Source: Sedimentisphaerales bacterium
GTDB lineage: Bacteria > Planctomycetota > Phycisphaerae > Sedimentisphaerales > SG8-4
Assembly (NCBI GenBank): GCA_016932895.1
Contig: JAFGCA010000280.1
Span: 1-21,448 of the forward strand
Direction: 5' to 3'
Length of the DNA: 21,448 nucleotides
The notes under the pieces were generated by a model that searched no databases, had not been told where the DNA came from, and saw only the letters and a list, made by a program, of their open reading frames with translations. This document shows positions 1 through 8,900 of this stretch, in pieces (positions within the stretch are counted from its first letter, which is position 1; every line of letters starts with the position of its first letter). Position numbers and translations under genes: made by a program.

Positions 1-291
1 CCTGATACCGGGCGGCCCCGATGTGGGCTGCCAGGGATTGAAAATGCGATGGCGATGTGGCTCCGGCGGAAAGACGCCGGAGCCACGGGCCGCCTCCGTG
101 TTGCTAACTGGACTTTTGCAGGACTCCTCTGCTAACTTGGGGAGGTTGAAGCCAAAAGCGTTTGTCCGTCGTTGCTGGGGCAGGCAATGGGCCTGTCTGA
201 AAAAGAGAAGTTGCCATGAAGAGGTACAGATGGTATTCCGTAGCCTTCTGAAGGAGCGAGTGTTGTGGTCGTGGCTTGGAAAGGCAAAGAC
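1..291 (+). other. Gene-free leader upstream of the pseudopilin gene
   Basis: No convincing gene is seen here. The 90-residue open frame from 23 has no family signature and runs into the pseudopilin start. The stretch holds a strong hairpin (59-84), a possible second hairpin directly after it (CACGG 84-88 with CCGTG), and a 5-bp hairpin CAGGC/GCCTG at 181-195. No clear -35/-10 pair is visible, so the promoter may lie left of the window. The two closest ribosome-binding candidates are AAGGAG near 251-256, which suits a GTG at 265, and GGAAAGG near 279-285, which suits the ATG at 292. Confidence 0.5.
59..84 (+). promoter_or_regulatory. Perfect 10-bp hairpin in the pseudopilin leader, candidate structured RNA element
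   Basis: Bases 59-68 (GGCTCCGGCG) and 75-84 (CGCCGGAGCC) are exact reverse complements around the 6-base loop GAAAGA. Directly downstream, CACGG and CCGTG can form a second stem. No T-run follows, so it is not a classic intrinsic terminator. The string GAAAG-ACGC followed by GCCACGGGCC faintly recalls the cyclic-di-GMP-I (GEMM) aptamer, which often precedes pilin-type genes. However, the diagnostic GACGCAAAGCC and the tetraloop receptor are not evident, so no riboswitch is claimed. Confidence 0.4.
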
Positions 292-1164
292 ATGAAAACG
301 AAGGCTTTCACCCTCATCGAGCTGCTGGTCGTGATTGCGATAATCGCGCTGCTGATGGCCATCATCATGCCGTCGCTGAGCCTGGCGAAGAAGAAGGCGG
401 CGACGACCGCGTGCATGAGCAATACCAAGAACTTGTCCCTGGGCTGGTATATGTACTCGGGTGACAATGACGGCCGCATCATGAGCTGCGAAGACACCGG
501 CACGGAGCCCAGCACCCAGCCCGGGGGTAGCGGTAGGTTCGTCGGCTGGATCGGTATACCGCGCGACGAAAACGGCGCTCTGCAACAGTGTCTGCAAACG
601 ACGCCCGAAGTCACCGATGAGGACGAGATCCGTGGCATCAAAGCGGGCAAGCTGTATCCCTACGTGGAGAATCCGAAGGCCTATCACTGCCCGGGCGACA
701 CCGCTCGCGTCAGCCTGTATGACCGGACCCGTGTCTTCGTCACCTATTCGATTCCGGAATGCCTGTATGCGTTTCCCAATCCGAGCCACGAACGGTACAA
801 TCTGCAAATCAGAACGTACGGCGAAATCACCCGTCCGGCTACCCGTTACGTCTTCGTAGAGTCCGGCGAGACCCGCAACTGGAATATGGCGCACCATTTT
901 GTCATGGCCTGCCCCGAGCGCACCGGTCGTCCCGATTGGGGCTGGTGGGGACCGATGGCTGTCAACCATGGCAATGCCAGCGTTCTGGGCTTCTGCGACG
1001 GCCATGCCGAGACGCGCAAGTGGCGGGACCCCTTCACCATCGAGCGCGTGGACAAGCTGCTGAACCAGGGCGTGGCCAACTACGGACAGGAATATCCCCC
1101 CGAGGGCCAGACGCAGGACATCGACTACATGGCCGCCGGCTGGGCGTATCGCCATAATGAATAA
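292..1164 (+). CDS. Type II secretion/type IV pilus-like pseudopilin with H-X9-DG domain
   Basis: The protein has 290 residues. The N-terminus MKTKA|FTLIELLVV is a canonical prepilin signal: a short basic leader, likely cleavage after Ala5, Glu at mature position +5, then a hydrophobic helix to about residue 27. It would be inserted in the inner membrane, processed by a prepilin peptidase and assembled into a pseudopilus. Near the C-terminus, His226 is followed by exactly nine residues and Asp236-Gly237. This is the H-X9-DG signature of the large pseudopilin family abundant in Planctomycetota and Verrucomicrobiota. ATG at 292 is chosen because it gives the usual leader length. A GTG at 265 with a better-spaced AAGGAG would add nine residues and cannot be excluded. 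The next gene begins 14 bp after the stop, so the two are probably co-transcribed. The specific substrate or role is unknown. Confidence 0.9.
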   Translation: MKTKAFTLIELLVVIAIIALLMAIIMPSLSLAKKKAATTACMSNTKNLSLGWYMYSGDNDGRIMSCEDTGTEPSTQPGGSGRFVGWIGIPRDENGALQQCLQTTPEVTDEDEIRGIKAGKLYPYVENPKAYHCPGDTARVSLYDRTRVFVTYSIPECLYAFPNPSHERYNLQIRTYGEITRPATRYVFVESGETRNWNMAHHFVMACPERTGRPDWGWWGPMAVNHGNASVLGFCDGHAETRKWRDPFTIERVDKLLNQGVANYGQEYPPEGQTQDIDYMAAGWAYRHNE

Positions 1165-1178
1165 CCGGCAGGCAAATT

Positions 1179-4100
1179 GTGAGAAACCACACAATCAAGT
1201 GCTTCCGTACGACAGCAGTGCCGACGATGTGTCTTGACGGAGCGCCGCGGAGGAGGAAAGGGACAAGCGTGTTCTTCTTCCTGTGCCTTGCGATGGCGCT
1301 GGCACCGGCACATGCGCAACTGAAGGTCGACTTCTCCCCGACCGTCGCCCCGGTTGAGGCGGGGTACCAGGGGTATTTCGCCGGTCATGAGCAGGCGGCA
1401 ACGTTTACCTCGCAGTCCTTCACGGCCTTCGGCACCACGATTACGATCGCGCCGACCTGGGCCGCCGGCGCGACTCGTCAGGCGATGCAGATGATCGATC
1501 GCGGTGCCGGCGGCAGGAGTGGGTACACCGGCGCGTACGCCGATCTTCTCAACGATTGGATCGGAACCGATACGCGTCAGGTCGGCAATCCGATGACGCT
1601 GACCGTCGGTGGCTTGCCCGCGGGCGATTACCTGTGGACTTCCTATCACCATGATGCCCAGGACCAGACGGGCCAGTTCGATGTCACTGTCGCGGACGCC
1701 GACGGTTCGGTGACGATCCGGGGGATCGACATCTCAAACGGTCTTCTGGCCTTGGATGACGTGACAACGTTCGAGACCTTGATCCGGTCGGACGGCACGC
1801 ACGCGGTGACCCTGTCGTTCGAGAACCAGGGCTACGCCAGCGTCTCCGAGGCGTTCTTCGTCATGAACGGTTTCGTCCTGGAATCGCCGAATCCCTGCTA
1901 CAACGCACCGCCGGTGGTGGCGGGTCCGGAGTTGCTTTCGGTCTTTGCCGGTGAGCCGGTCGTCATCGATGTCACCGTCGCCGATGACGGGAGGCCCTGG
2001 GTGGAAGGCTGCATCGCCGATCGGCCGCAAGCGGGGACGCCGTATGGGTTGCAGTACGAGTGGTCGCAGCAGGGCGGTCCGGCATCAGTAGGGATGGATG
2101 CGGCCGGCGCCGAGGATCTCCGCGTCGTCTTCCCGCAGGCCGGGACGTATGAGTTGCGTTTGCAAGTCACTGACGGACCTCTCGGAGACGGCCTCGAAGA
2201 CGGCAAGACTGCGGAGTTCTTCGTGACCGTGGAGGTTCGCGAACCGCTTGCCGGCGACGCCGATCGCAACGGCATCGTCGACTACCTCGATCTCTGGGTT
2301 CTGGCCGATCAGTGGCTCGATGTCCCCGCCTGTCCGGAGAGTTCCCGCTGTGCCGATTTTGACCACAACGGCCGCGTCACAGCCAGAGATTTTGCCTTCC
2401 TGGCCGCGAACTGGCGGATCGAAACGGCGAATGTCGTCATCAACGAGTTCGTTGCTTCGAACAATCAAAGCCTGCTCGACGGCGACGGAAACACGCCCGA
2501 CTGGATCGAACTGTACAACGCCGGCACCGAAGCGGTCTTTCTGGACGGCTGGTACCTGACGGACGACAGGGACAATCTGCGGAAATGGGCCTTTCCCTCT
2601 CAAACGGTGCTGGCGGCCGACGGATATCTGGTCGTTTTCGCTTCGGGTCAGGTCGCGGACGACATCGTCGACGATGATGGATATCTCCACACCAATTTCG
2701 CCCTCGACAAAGACGGCGAATATCTCGCTCTCGCTCATCCCGGCGGACGGGTCGTCCACGAGTTCGCCCCTGCCTTTCCACCGCAGGAGCCCGACGTCTC
2801 TTACGGCATGTGGCACACGCAGCCCCGCTATTTTGCGGTGCCGACGCCGGGACAACCGAACGAAGAGGCGTTCCCAGGCTTTACGGCCCAGACGTCCCAC
2901 AGTCACACGCGGGGATTCTACGACGAGCCGTTCGATCTGCGGATTTTCTGCACCACGCCCGATGCTCTCATTCGCTATACCCTGGACGGCTCGGAGCCGA
3001 GCGAACTGAACGGCCTCTTATACGACCCGCAGACGCCGATTCGCATCACCACGACGAGACACGTCCGGTCGATTGCCTTCAAGCCCGGATGGAGAACCGC
3101 GCGGGTGACCACGCACACGTATATCTTCGTCGACGACGTCGCCCGCCAGCCGGCCAGGCCGCCAGGCTGGCCGACCGATTGGGGCTACAGCTCCGACGCC
3201 GGCAGCATCGTGCCGGCCGACTACGAGATGGACCCCCGCGTCGTGAACAGCACGCTGCCGGGATACTCCGTGCGCGAGGCTCTGCTCGATATTCCCACCG
3301 TGTCGATCTCGATGCGCCCGAGTGATTTCATCAGCGATGACGCCGGCATTTACGCCAATCCCCAGAGCCGCTGGGAGCGCAAATGCGCGGTCGAATATAT
3401 CCTGCCCGACGGCGCCGAGGGCTTTCAGCACGACTGCAAGATCGAAGTGCACGGCAATGCCAGCCGCCGGCCCTATCGCATGCAGAAGCACTCTCTCCGC
3501 CTGACGTTCACCAGCCTGTACGGCCCGCCCAAGCTGGAGTACCCGCTGTTTCCCGAGTCGGACGTCGAGGAGTTCAATCAGCTTGTTCTCCGCGCCTCCT
3601 TCACCGATTCCTGGGCTCTCGTCTCGTGGTCCTCCTCCACACGCTACCGCCCCAACGATTCGCAGTACATCCGCGACGTCTGGATGAAGGAAAGCCTGCG
3701 TGACATGGGCCAGCCCTCCAGCTACGGGCACTTCGTGCACCTCTACGTCAACGGCCTGTACTTCGGTATTCATAACCTCACGGAGCGCGTCGCCGATGAC
3801 TTCTTCGCCTCTCACCTCGGCGGGGAGCCCGAAGACTGGGAGATCAACGAGGATTTTTCCAGCCCGGGTTCTCGCTGGAGGCAGATGGTGTCGATCAACC
3901 CGGCTTCGCCTGCCGGCTATGCGCAGATGCAGGACTATCTCGACGTCGAGGACTTCGCCGACTACATGCTTTTGCACTTCTATGGCGACTCGGAGGACTG
4001 GCCGCACCATAACGGCTATGCCGCCGTGAACGCCGTCAGTGGCGACGGGAAGTTTCGCTTCTTCGTGTGGGACCAGGAGATCGTGCTCGACTACCACGGC

Positions 4101-5882
4101 CGCGCCGCCTCCCGCATCAACAGCAGCGGCGGGGCGGGCGACGTTTTTCAGAGGCTGCGAGCCAGCGAGGAGTTTCGCCTGCTCTTCGCCGACCGGGTCT
4201 ATAAGCACATGTTCCACGGCGGCGCCCTCAGTGTCACCGCCTCGCAGCAGCGCTACGCCGAGCTGGCCGACTCGATCGACAAGGCCATCGTCGCCGAATC
4301 TGCCCGCTGGGGCGACACGCAGATGAGCACGCCGTACGGAAACACAATCGAGCAGCCCAACCCCCCGGACGACATCAACCACAACCTGTACCCTCCGGCC
4401 CCTCACGGCCCGGACTACTATTTCACGCGCGAGGACTCCTGGGTGATCGAGCGTGACAATGTCATCGACAACTACATCCCCGCCATCCACGACACCGCCA
4501 ATTCCTATGCCCTCATCAATGTCCTGCGGGCCGGGAACCTGTACCCGGACGTTGACCCGCCTGAATTTCGCATCAACGGAACCGATCAACATGGCGGCTA
4601 CGTCCGCGCCGGCGATACGTTGACGATGACCAACCCGAACGCGACGGGAGCGATCTATTTTACCCTGGACGGCACCGATCCGCGGCCGGTCGATACCGGC
4701 GGGACATTAACCGCGCAGACGCTCGTCCCCGAGGACGCGACCAAGGCGGTCTGGGTGCCCACCGCCAACATCGGTTTGTCCTGGACCGGCGGCGCCGAGC
4801 CGTACGACGATTCGGCGTGGACCAGCGGAATTCCCCAAATCCGCGAGACACTCGGCGGCGTCGGCTACGAGCGCAGCAGCGGGTATGAATCATACATTTC
4901 CTACGACGTTGAATCGGAGATGTACGGCGCCGTCGAGGCCTGTTACATCCGCATCCCGTTTGCGGTGGATCCGCAGGACAAAGCCGGGTTCAACTATATG
5001 AGCCTGCGGATTCGTTACGACGACGGGTTTGTCGCGTACCTCAACGGCACGCCAATCGCCTCAGCCAACGCCTCGGCCTCTCCCGCCTGGAACCGGGGCG
5101 CTGCCGCCAGCCACGGAGACGGCTCTGCGGTTCTCTTCGAGGAGTTTGATTGTTCCGACTTCCTCAGCAGCCTGCAGGCCGGCGGCAACGTTCTGGCGAT
5201 TCACGGAATGAACTATCAGCAGACCAGCTCTGATTTTCTGATTTCGGTGGAGTTGGTCGCCGGCGAGGATGCGAACGCCGAAGGCGCTTCACCATCCGCA
5301 CACGTGTACGGCGAGCCCCTGCTTCTGGCCGAGAGCATGCAGGTCAAGGCCCGCGTTCGGGCGAACGGGCAATGGAGCGCGTTGCACGAGGCCCAGTACA
5401 CTCTCGGCCCGGTGGCCGAGAGCCTGCGAATCATCGAGCTGATGTATCATCCGGCCGTTTCGCAGACGGAATTCATCGAGCTGGCAAACGTCGGGACCGA
5501 GACGATCGATTTGAACGGGACTCGTTTTACCGGCGGTGTGGAGTTCGCGTTTCCCCGCCTGCTGCTGGGCCCGCAGGAATATGTCCTGGTGGTCCAGGAT
5601 CCCTCGGAGTTCGCGAATTTGTATGACACTACAAATCTCACCATCGCGGGCCAGTACGCCGGCCGGCTCGACAACGCCGGCGAGATCATCGAGCTGTGCG
5701 ACGCGACCGGCGCCGTCATTCATCGGTTCGCCTACCACGACGAATGGTATCCCGGTACCGACGGCGATGGGTATTCTCTGACGATTGAGGCCCCGACGAA
5801 TCCGGACGAAGCGCTGTGGGGCCGAAAGAGCGGCTGGCGCCCCAGCGCCGCAGTGGGCGGCTCACCGGGCTACGCCGACTGA
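1179..5882 (+). CDS. Secreted multidomain CotH-kinase protein with lamin-tail and dockerin modules
   Basis: The protein has 1567 residues from the GTG at 1179. Modules in order, at approximate residues: signal peptide (hydrophobic 31-47, ending AHA-Q); a beta-rich lectin/malectin-like domain (48-230); a PKD/Ig-like domain (245-350); a dockerin-like pair of calcium loops (357-414, DADRNG and DFDHNG); a lamin-tail domain (417-545); a chitobiase-C-like domain (580-660); a CotH kinase domain (705-990) with HGN near 758, Glu869 in NLTER and WDQE at 964-967; a second chitobiase-C-like domain; a Gal-binding-like jelly roll (1190-1365); and a second lamin-tail domain (1414-1567). CotH proteins are atypical secreted kinases that phosphorylate proteins, so extracellular protein phosphorylation is inferred. 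No anchor is visible. Start alternatives are ATG 1227, which gives a better signal-peptide n-region, and GTG 1269, which has purine-rich upstream sequence. It lies directly behind the pseudopilin gene. Confidence 0.85.
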   Translation: MRNHTIKCFRTTAVPTMCLDGAPRRRKGTSVFFFLCLAMALAPAHAQLKVDFSPTVAPVEAGYQGYFAGHEQAATFTSQSFTAFGTTITIAPTWAAGATRQAMQMIDRGAGGRSGYTGAYADLLNDWIGTDTRQVGNPMTLTVGGLPAGDYLWTSYHHDAQDQTGQFDVTVADADGSVTIRGIDISNGLLALDDVTTFETLIRSDGTHAVTLSFENQGYASVSEAFFVMNGFVLESPNPCYNAPPVVAGPELLSVFAGEPVVIDVTVADDGRPWVEGCIADRPQAGTPYGLQYEWSQQGGPASVGMDAAGAEDLRVVFPQAGTYELRLQVTDGPLGDGLEDGKTAEFFVTVEVREPLAGDADRNGIVDYLDLWVLADQWLDVPACPESSRCADFDHNGRVTARDFAFLAANWRIETANVVINEFVASNNQSLLDGDGNTPDWIELYNAGTEAVFLDGWYLTDDRDNLRKWAFPSQTVLAADGYLVVFASGQVADDIVDDDGYLHTNFALDKDGEYLALAHPGGRVVHEFAPAFPPQEPDVSYGMWHTQPRYFAVPTPGQPNEEAFPGFTAQTSHSHTRGFYDEPFDLRIFCTTPDALIRYTLDGSEPSELNGLLYDPQTPIRITTTRHVRSIAFKPGWRTARVTTHTYIFVDDVARQPARPPGWPTDWGYSSDAGSIVPADYEMDPRVVNSTLPGYSVREALLDIPTVSISMRPSDFISDDAGIYANPQSRWERKCAVEYILPDGAEGFQHDCKIEVHGNASRRPYRMQKHSLRLTFTSLYGPPKLEYPLFPESDVEEFNQLVLRASFTDSWALVSWSSSTRYRPNDSQYIRDVWMKESLRDMGQPSSYGHFVHLYVNGLYFGIHNLTERVADDFFASHLGGEPEDWEINEDFSSPGSRWRQMVSINPASPAGYAQMQDYLDVEDFADYMLLHFYGDSEDWPHHNGYAAVNAVSGDGKFRFFVWDQEIVLDYHGRAASRINSSGGAGDVFQRLRASEEFRLLFADRVYKHMFHGGALSVTASQQRYAELADSIDKAIVAESARWGDTQMSTPYGNTIEQPNPPDDINHNLYPPAPHGPDYYFTREDSWVIERDNVIDNYIPAIHDTANSYALINVLRAGNLYPDVDPPEFRINGTDQHGGYVRAGDTLTMTNPNATGAIYFTLDGTDPRPVDTGGTLTAQTLVPEDATKAVWVPTANIGLSWTGGAEPYDDSAWTSGIPQIRETLGGVGYERSSGYESYISYDVESEMYGAVEACYIRIPFAVDPQDKAGFNYMSLRIRYDDGFVAYLNGTPIASANASASPAWNRGAAASHGDGSAVLFEEFDCSDFLSSLQAGGNVLAIHGMNYQQTSSDFLISVELVAGEDANAEGASPSAHVYGEPLLLAESMQVKARVRANGQWSALHEAQYTLGPVAESLRIIELMYHPAVSQTEFIELANVGTETIDLNGTRFTGGVEFAFPRLLLGPQEYVLVVQDPSEFANLYDTTNLTIAGQYAGRLDNAGEIIELCDATGAVIHRFAYHDEWYPGTDGDGYSLTIEAPTNPDEALWGRKSGWRPSAAVGGSPGYAD

Positions 5883-5956
5883 CGGCCGATGCAGAGGCTA
5901 TCCGCCCACCCATCGAGCGTCCGCCGATGCGCCGCGGTTGTCAAATCCACCGTGGG

Positions 5957-8900
5957 TCAAAGTGGGCCACTTGCGGGTGATCCGCCGTCGAGATCGCTGG
6001 GCTGCCAGCTCTGCGGCAGCGCCGGATCTGCGGTCACGTCAACGATCTCCAGCGAAGGCCCGCCTCCGTCGGCCAAGGCCGGCCAGGGGGCTTCCGTGCC
6101 GTAGGTGAATTCCAGAAGCACTTCACCTGAGACGTCAACGAGTGTAACGTGTTCGCCGGCGTTGGAGAGGCGCCCCGCGTACTCGCCGGCGATCGGCAGG
6201 CCAAAGCCGTATCGTGTTTCAAACGCGCCGCGATTCTTGACGACCAGGACGTATTGCCCCGGGGCCAGCAACGTTTCGCTGCTGCCGGTGAAATCAAACT
6301 CAATGCCATCGACAAAACGTATTCCCGTGAGATCGAGCGGAGCGGTCCCGGGATTGACCATCTCGACGAACTCGAAATCGTCCTCGTCGTCAAAGCCTGC
6401 GGCCTGTTCGGCCGCGGTTGGATCGGAAGGGTGATAGTGCAGTTCGGTGATGGCCAACGCTGGTGGGCCTATTGAAAAAGACGCTTCGCTCAGCGCGCTC
6501 CATTCGAATCCGTCGAAGGCCCGTGCCCGGACCGTTGTGGTTTCCCACAGTGGGAGGGGCTCGACGTACGTTGGCGCCAGGGGCACCTCTGTGATGACCT
6601 GTCGCTCGCCGGCCACAAGTTCAGCGTCAATGAGGAAATCGGAACTGCCCAGCGAGACATTCAGGCCGTGAATCGCCAGTAGATTTCGGCCCGCCTGAAG
6701 GGCATCAGCGAATTTGCTTACGTCGAGACTGCTGAACTGCACGGCTGCCGAATCGTCGTGGCCGGCCGTCGCGGCCGAGTTCCATTGCACGCCGGCCGGA
6801 GCGTTCTCGGAAGCAATGAGAACGCCGTTGAGATAGGCGACAAAACCGTCGTCATAACGCATTCGCAGGGTCATGAAGTTCAGTCGTTTCCGAGCCTCTT
6901 CCGTGAGATAGAACGGAATGCGAACGAACACCGAGGTCGCAGCGCCTCGCATGAGGCCGTCGACGTCAATATCGATCAGGCTGTCGTACTCGGTACTTGT
7001 ATCGTAGCCCACACCGCCGGTGCCGGATATCCAGGATGAATCGTCAAAGCCTTCGTTCGTGTGCCAGGCTGCGCCCAGGAGGTTTCCCCCGTTGGCGGCC
7101 GAGGGGACCATGACTTTCTTCGGGCTGTCGCTGGTGATCAGGCTCGTCCGCGAAAGCTCCTCGACCTGGACGGGCACGATTGGATCGGTTCCGTCGAGGG
7201 TGTAGTAGATCGTCCCCGAGGTTGCGGCCATGGAGAGTACGAATCCCGGGTCCACGTGCCCGCCCGGGTGACTGAAGACGGGAGCATCGACATGGGGATA
7301 CAGGCCGGCGTTGCGAAACTGCTCCAGAACGATCGCCGAGCGTCGAGGGTAGTAGTTGGCCAGGAGGCTGTCGCGCTGTCCGGCCCAGTGCTCATCTCGG
7401 GTATACGGTGCGCCCCGGAGTTGATCGCCCCAGCGCGCGGATTCTCCCACGATGGCCCGCTCGACCAGATCGGCCAGTGCGGCAAAGCGGGCGGCGGGCC
7501 GGTTGTTCTCCGGGTGCGCCGGGTCCCAGTCGGGATTGTCGGGATTCACGTACAGGACGCCGCCGTTGAAGAAATGCCGGTGGACGCGATCACCGAACAG
7601 CGTGCGGAACCGGGCGTTGGCCCGCAGGGCGGCATAGGGACGAGCCACGGCGTTATTGACGCCGGTGCGGTCGGTATTCAGCCCCGAGAGGGCGGTCTCC
7701 GTGTCCCACGGGTAGAACTGGAAACCGTCGCCGTTGTCGCGGTTGCGTCCAACCCACCAGTTGCGGTGGGGCCAGTCGGTGTTGCCCACGTAGAAATTCA
7801 GGATCATGTAGTCGATCATATTCTCTACGTCGAGCAGGTCCTCGTACTGCGGATTTCGCGTCCCGTCCGGGTTGTTGCCCTGGATGCGCTGATAGACGCC
7901 GTCGTCGGAGACGTCTTCATTCAGCATAGCGAGCAACCGGTTCCAGGCGTCATAGTTGCCGTCGGGGACCGAGTCCTGATTGATGGCGTCCCAGGATTCC
8001 TTGTCGCCTCCGCGATAGGAAGCGGAGAAGGCCGCGTCGGGACGTTCCACCGGATTGTACAAGCCCCAGTAGAAGCCGTTGATGTAGAGGTGGACGAACG
8101 TGCTGTGGGAGGCCACGTTGCCCATGTCACGGACGGTATCCATGGCGAACGTATCACGGACATAGACGGCGCCCCCGCCGCCATAGGGCCAGGCATCGTT
8201 GCTGTTGGCCCGGAGGATGAAGTTGTCGAACTCATCGGCGGCGTCCGGTCCGAAGAGCGGATAATGGAGCTTGGGGGCCCCGTATTCTTCGCGAAAGATC
8301 ATCCGAAAGGACTTCTTCAAGGTCAAATCGAACCGTCGGAAGGCACCGCCTTGAATGCGTATGCCGGCGTCTTCCTGAAACCCCTCCCGGTCGTCCGGGT
8401 AGATCAGTTCCAGCGAGGCCGGGCGTTCCCAACTGTCGCCCCGATTCGTCGGGTTCGAATAGATGCCCTGCGCTCCGAACATATCATCGATATCCATGAC
8501 GATGGACATGGACGGCAGGGATTGAAGATCTTCTCTGATTGTCGCGGCGTATTTTCCGCCGAAACTATCCTGGCCGGCCCGGCCGATCACACGCGGATCC
8601 AGGCCGTAATCGGCGGACTGACCGTTCCAGCTTGCAGGGAACCCGGCAGCAAGCGTTGCGTTCCGGTCCTGGGTGATGATGTCGTCCAGGAATAGGTAGG
8701 TGTGGGTCACGACACTGGACGGTCGCCATCCCTCCAGAAAACCACCCACTCGTAGCGTCGTCGTCCGGTCGATGAGGATGGGGCCGACATATTCATTTCC
8801 GGTTGCTGCTGTTGGGGCGCTGCCATCCAGTGTGTAGAAGAGGGTCGCGCCGGCGGTCGGGCATGCCATCGCGACTTCGAACGGGGCCTCGAAGAAGCCG

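Noticed and set aside
59..84. Calling the leader hairpin an intrinsic terminator or a firm cyclic-di-GMP riboswitch
   Set aside because: No T-run follows the stem, and the conserved GACGCAAAGCC and tetraloop-receptor bases of the riboswitch are not seen.
3018..4592. Long minus-strand open frame of 524 codons inside the first CotH gene
   Set aside because: It is antisense to a clearly recognisable kinase domain. The predicted protein is rich in Val/Asp/Gly/Arg without domains, which is typical of shadow frames in GC-rich DNA.
5883..5956. Bidirectional terminator between the convergent CotH genes
   Set aside because: No stable stem with a T-run was found in the 74-bp gap. Termination here may be factor-dependent.
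7061..8695. Long plus-strand open frame of 544 codons inside the second CotH gene
   Set aside because: It is antisense to the CotH domain of the minus-strand gene, with low-complexity Val/Gly/Asp composition and no recognisable motif.
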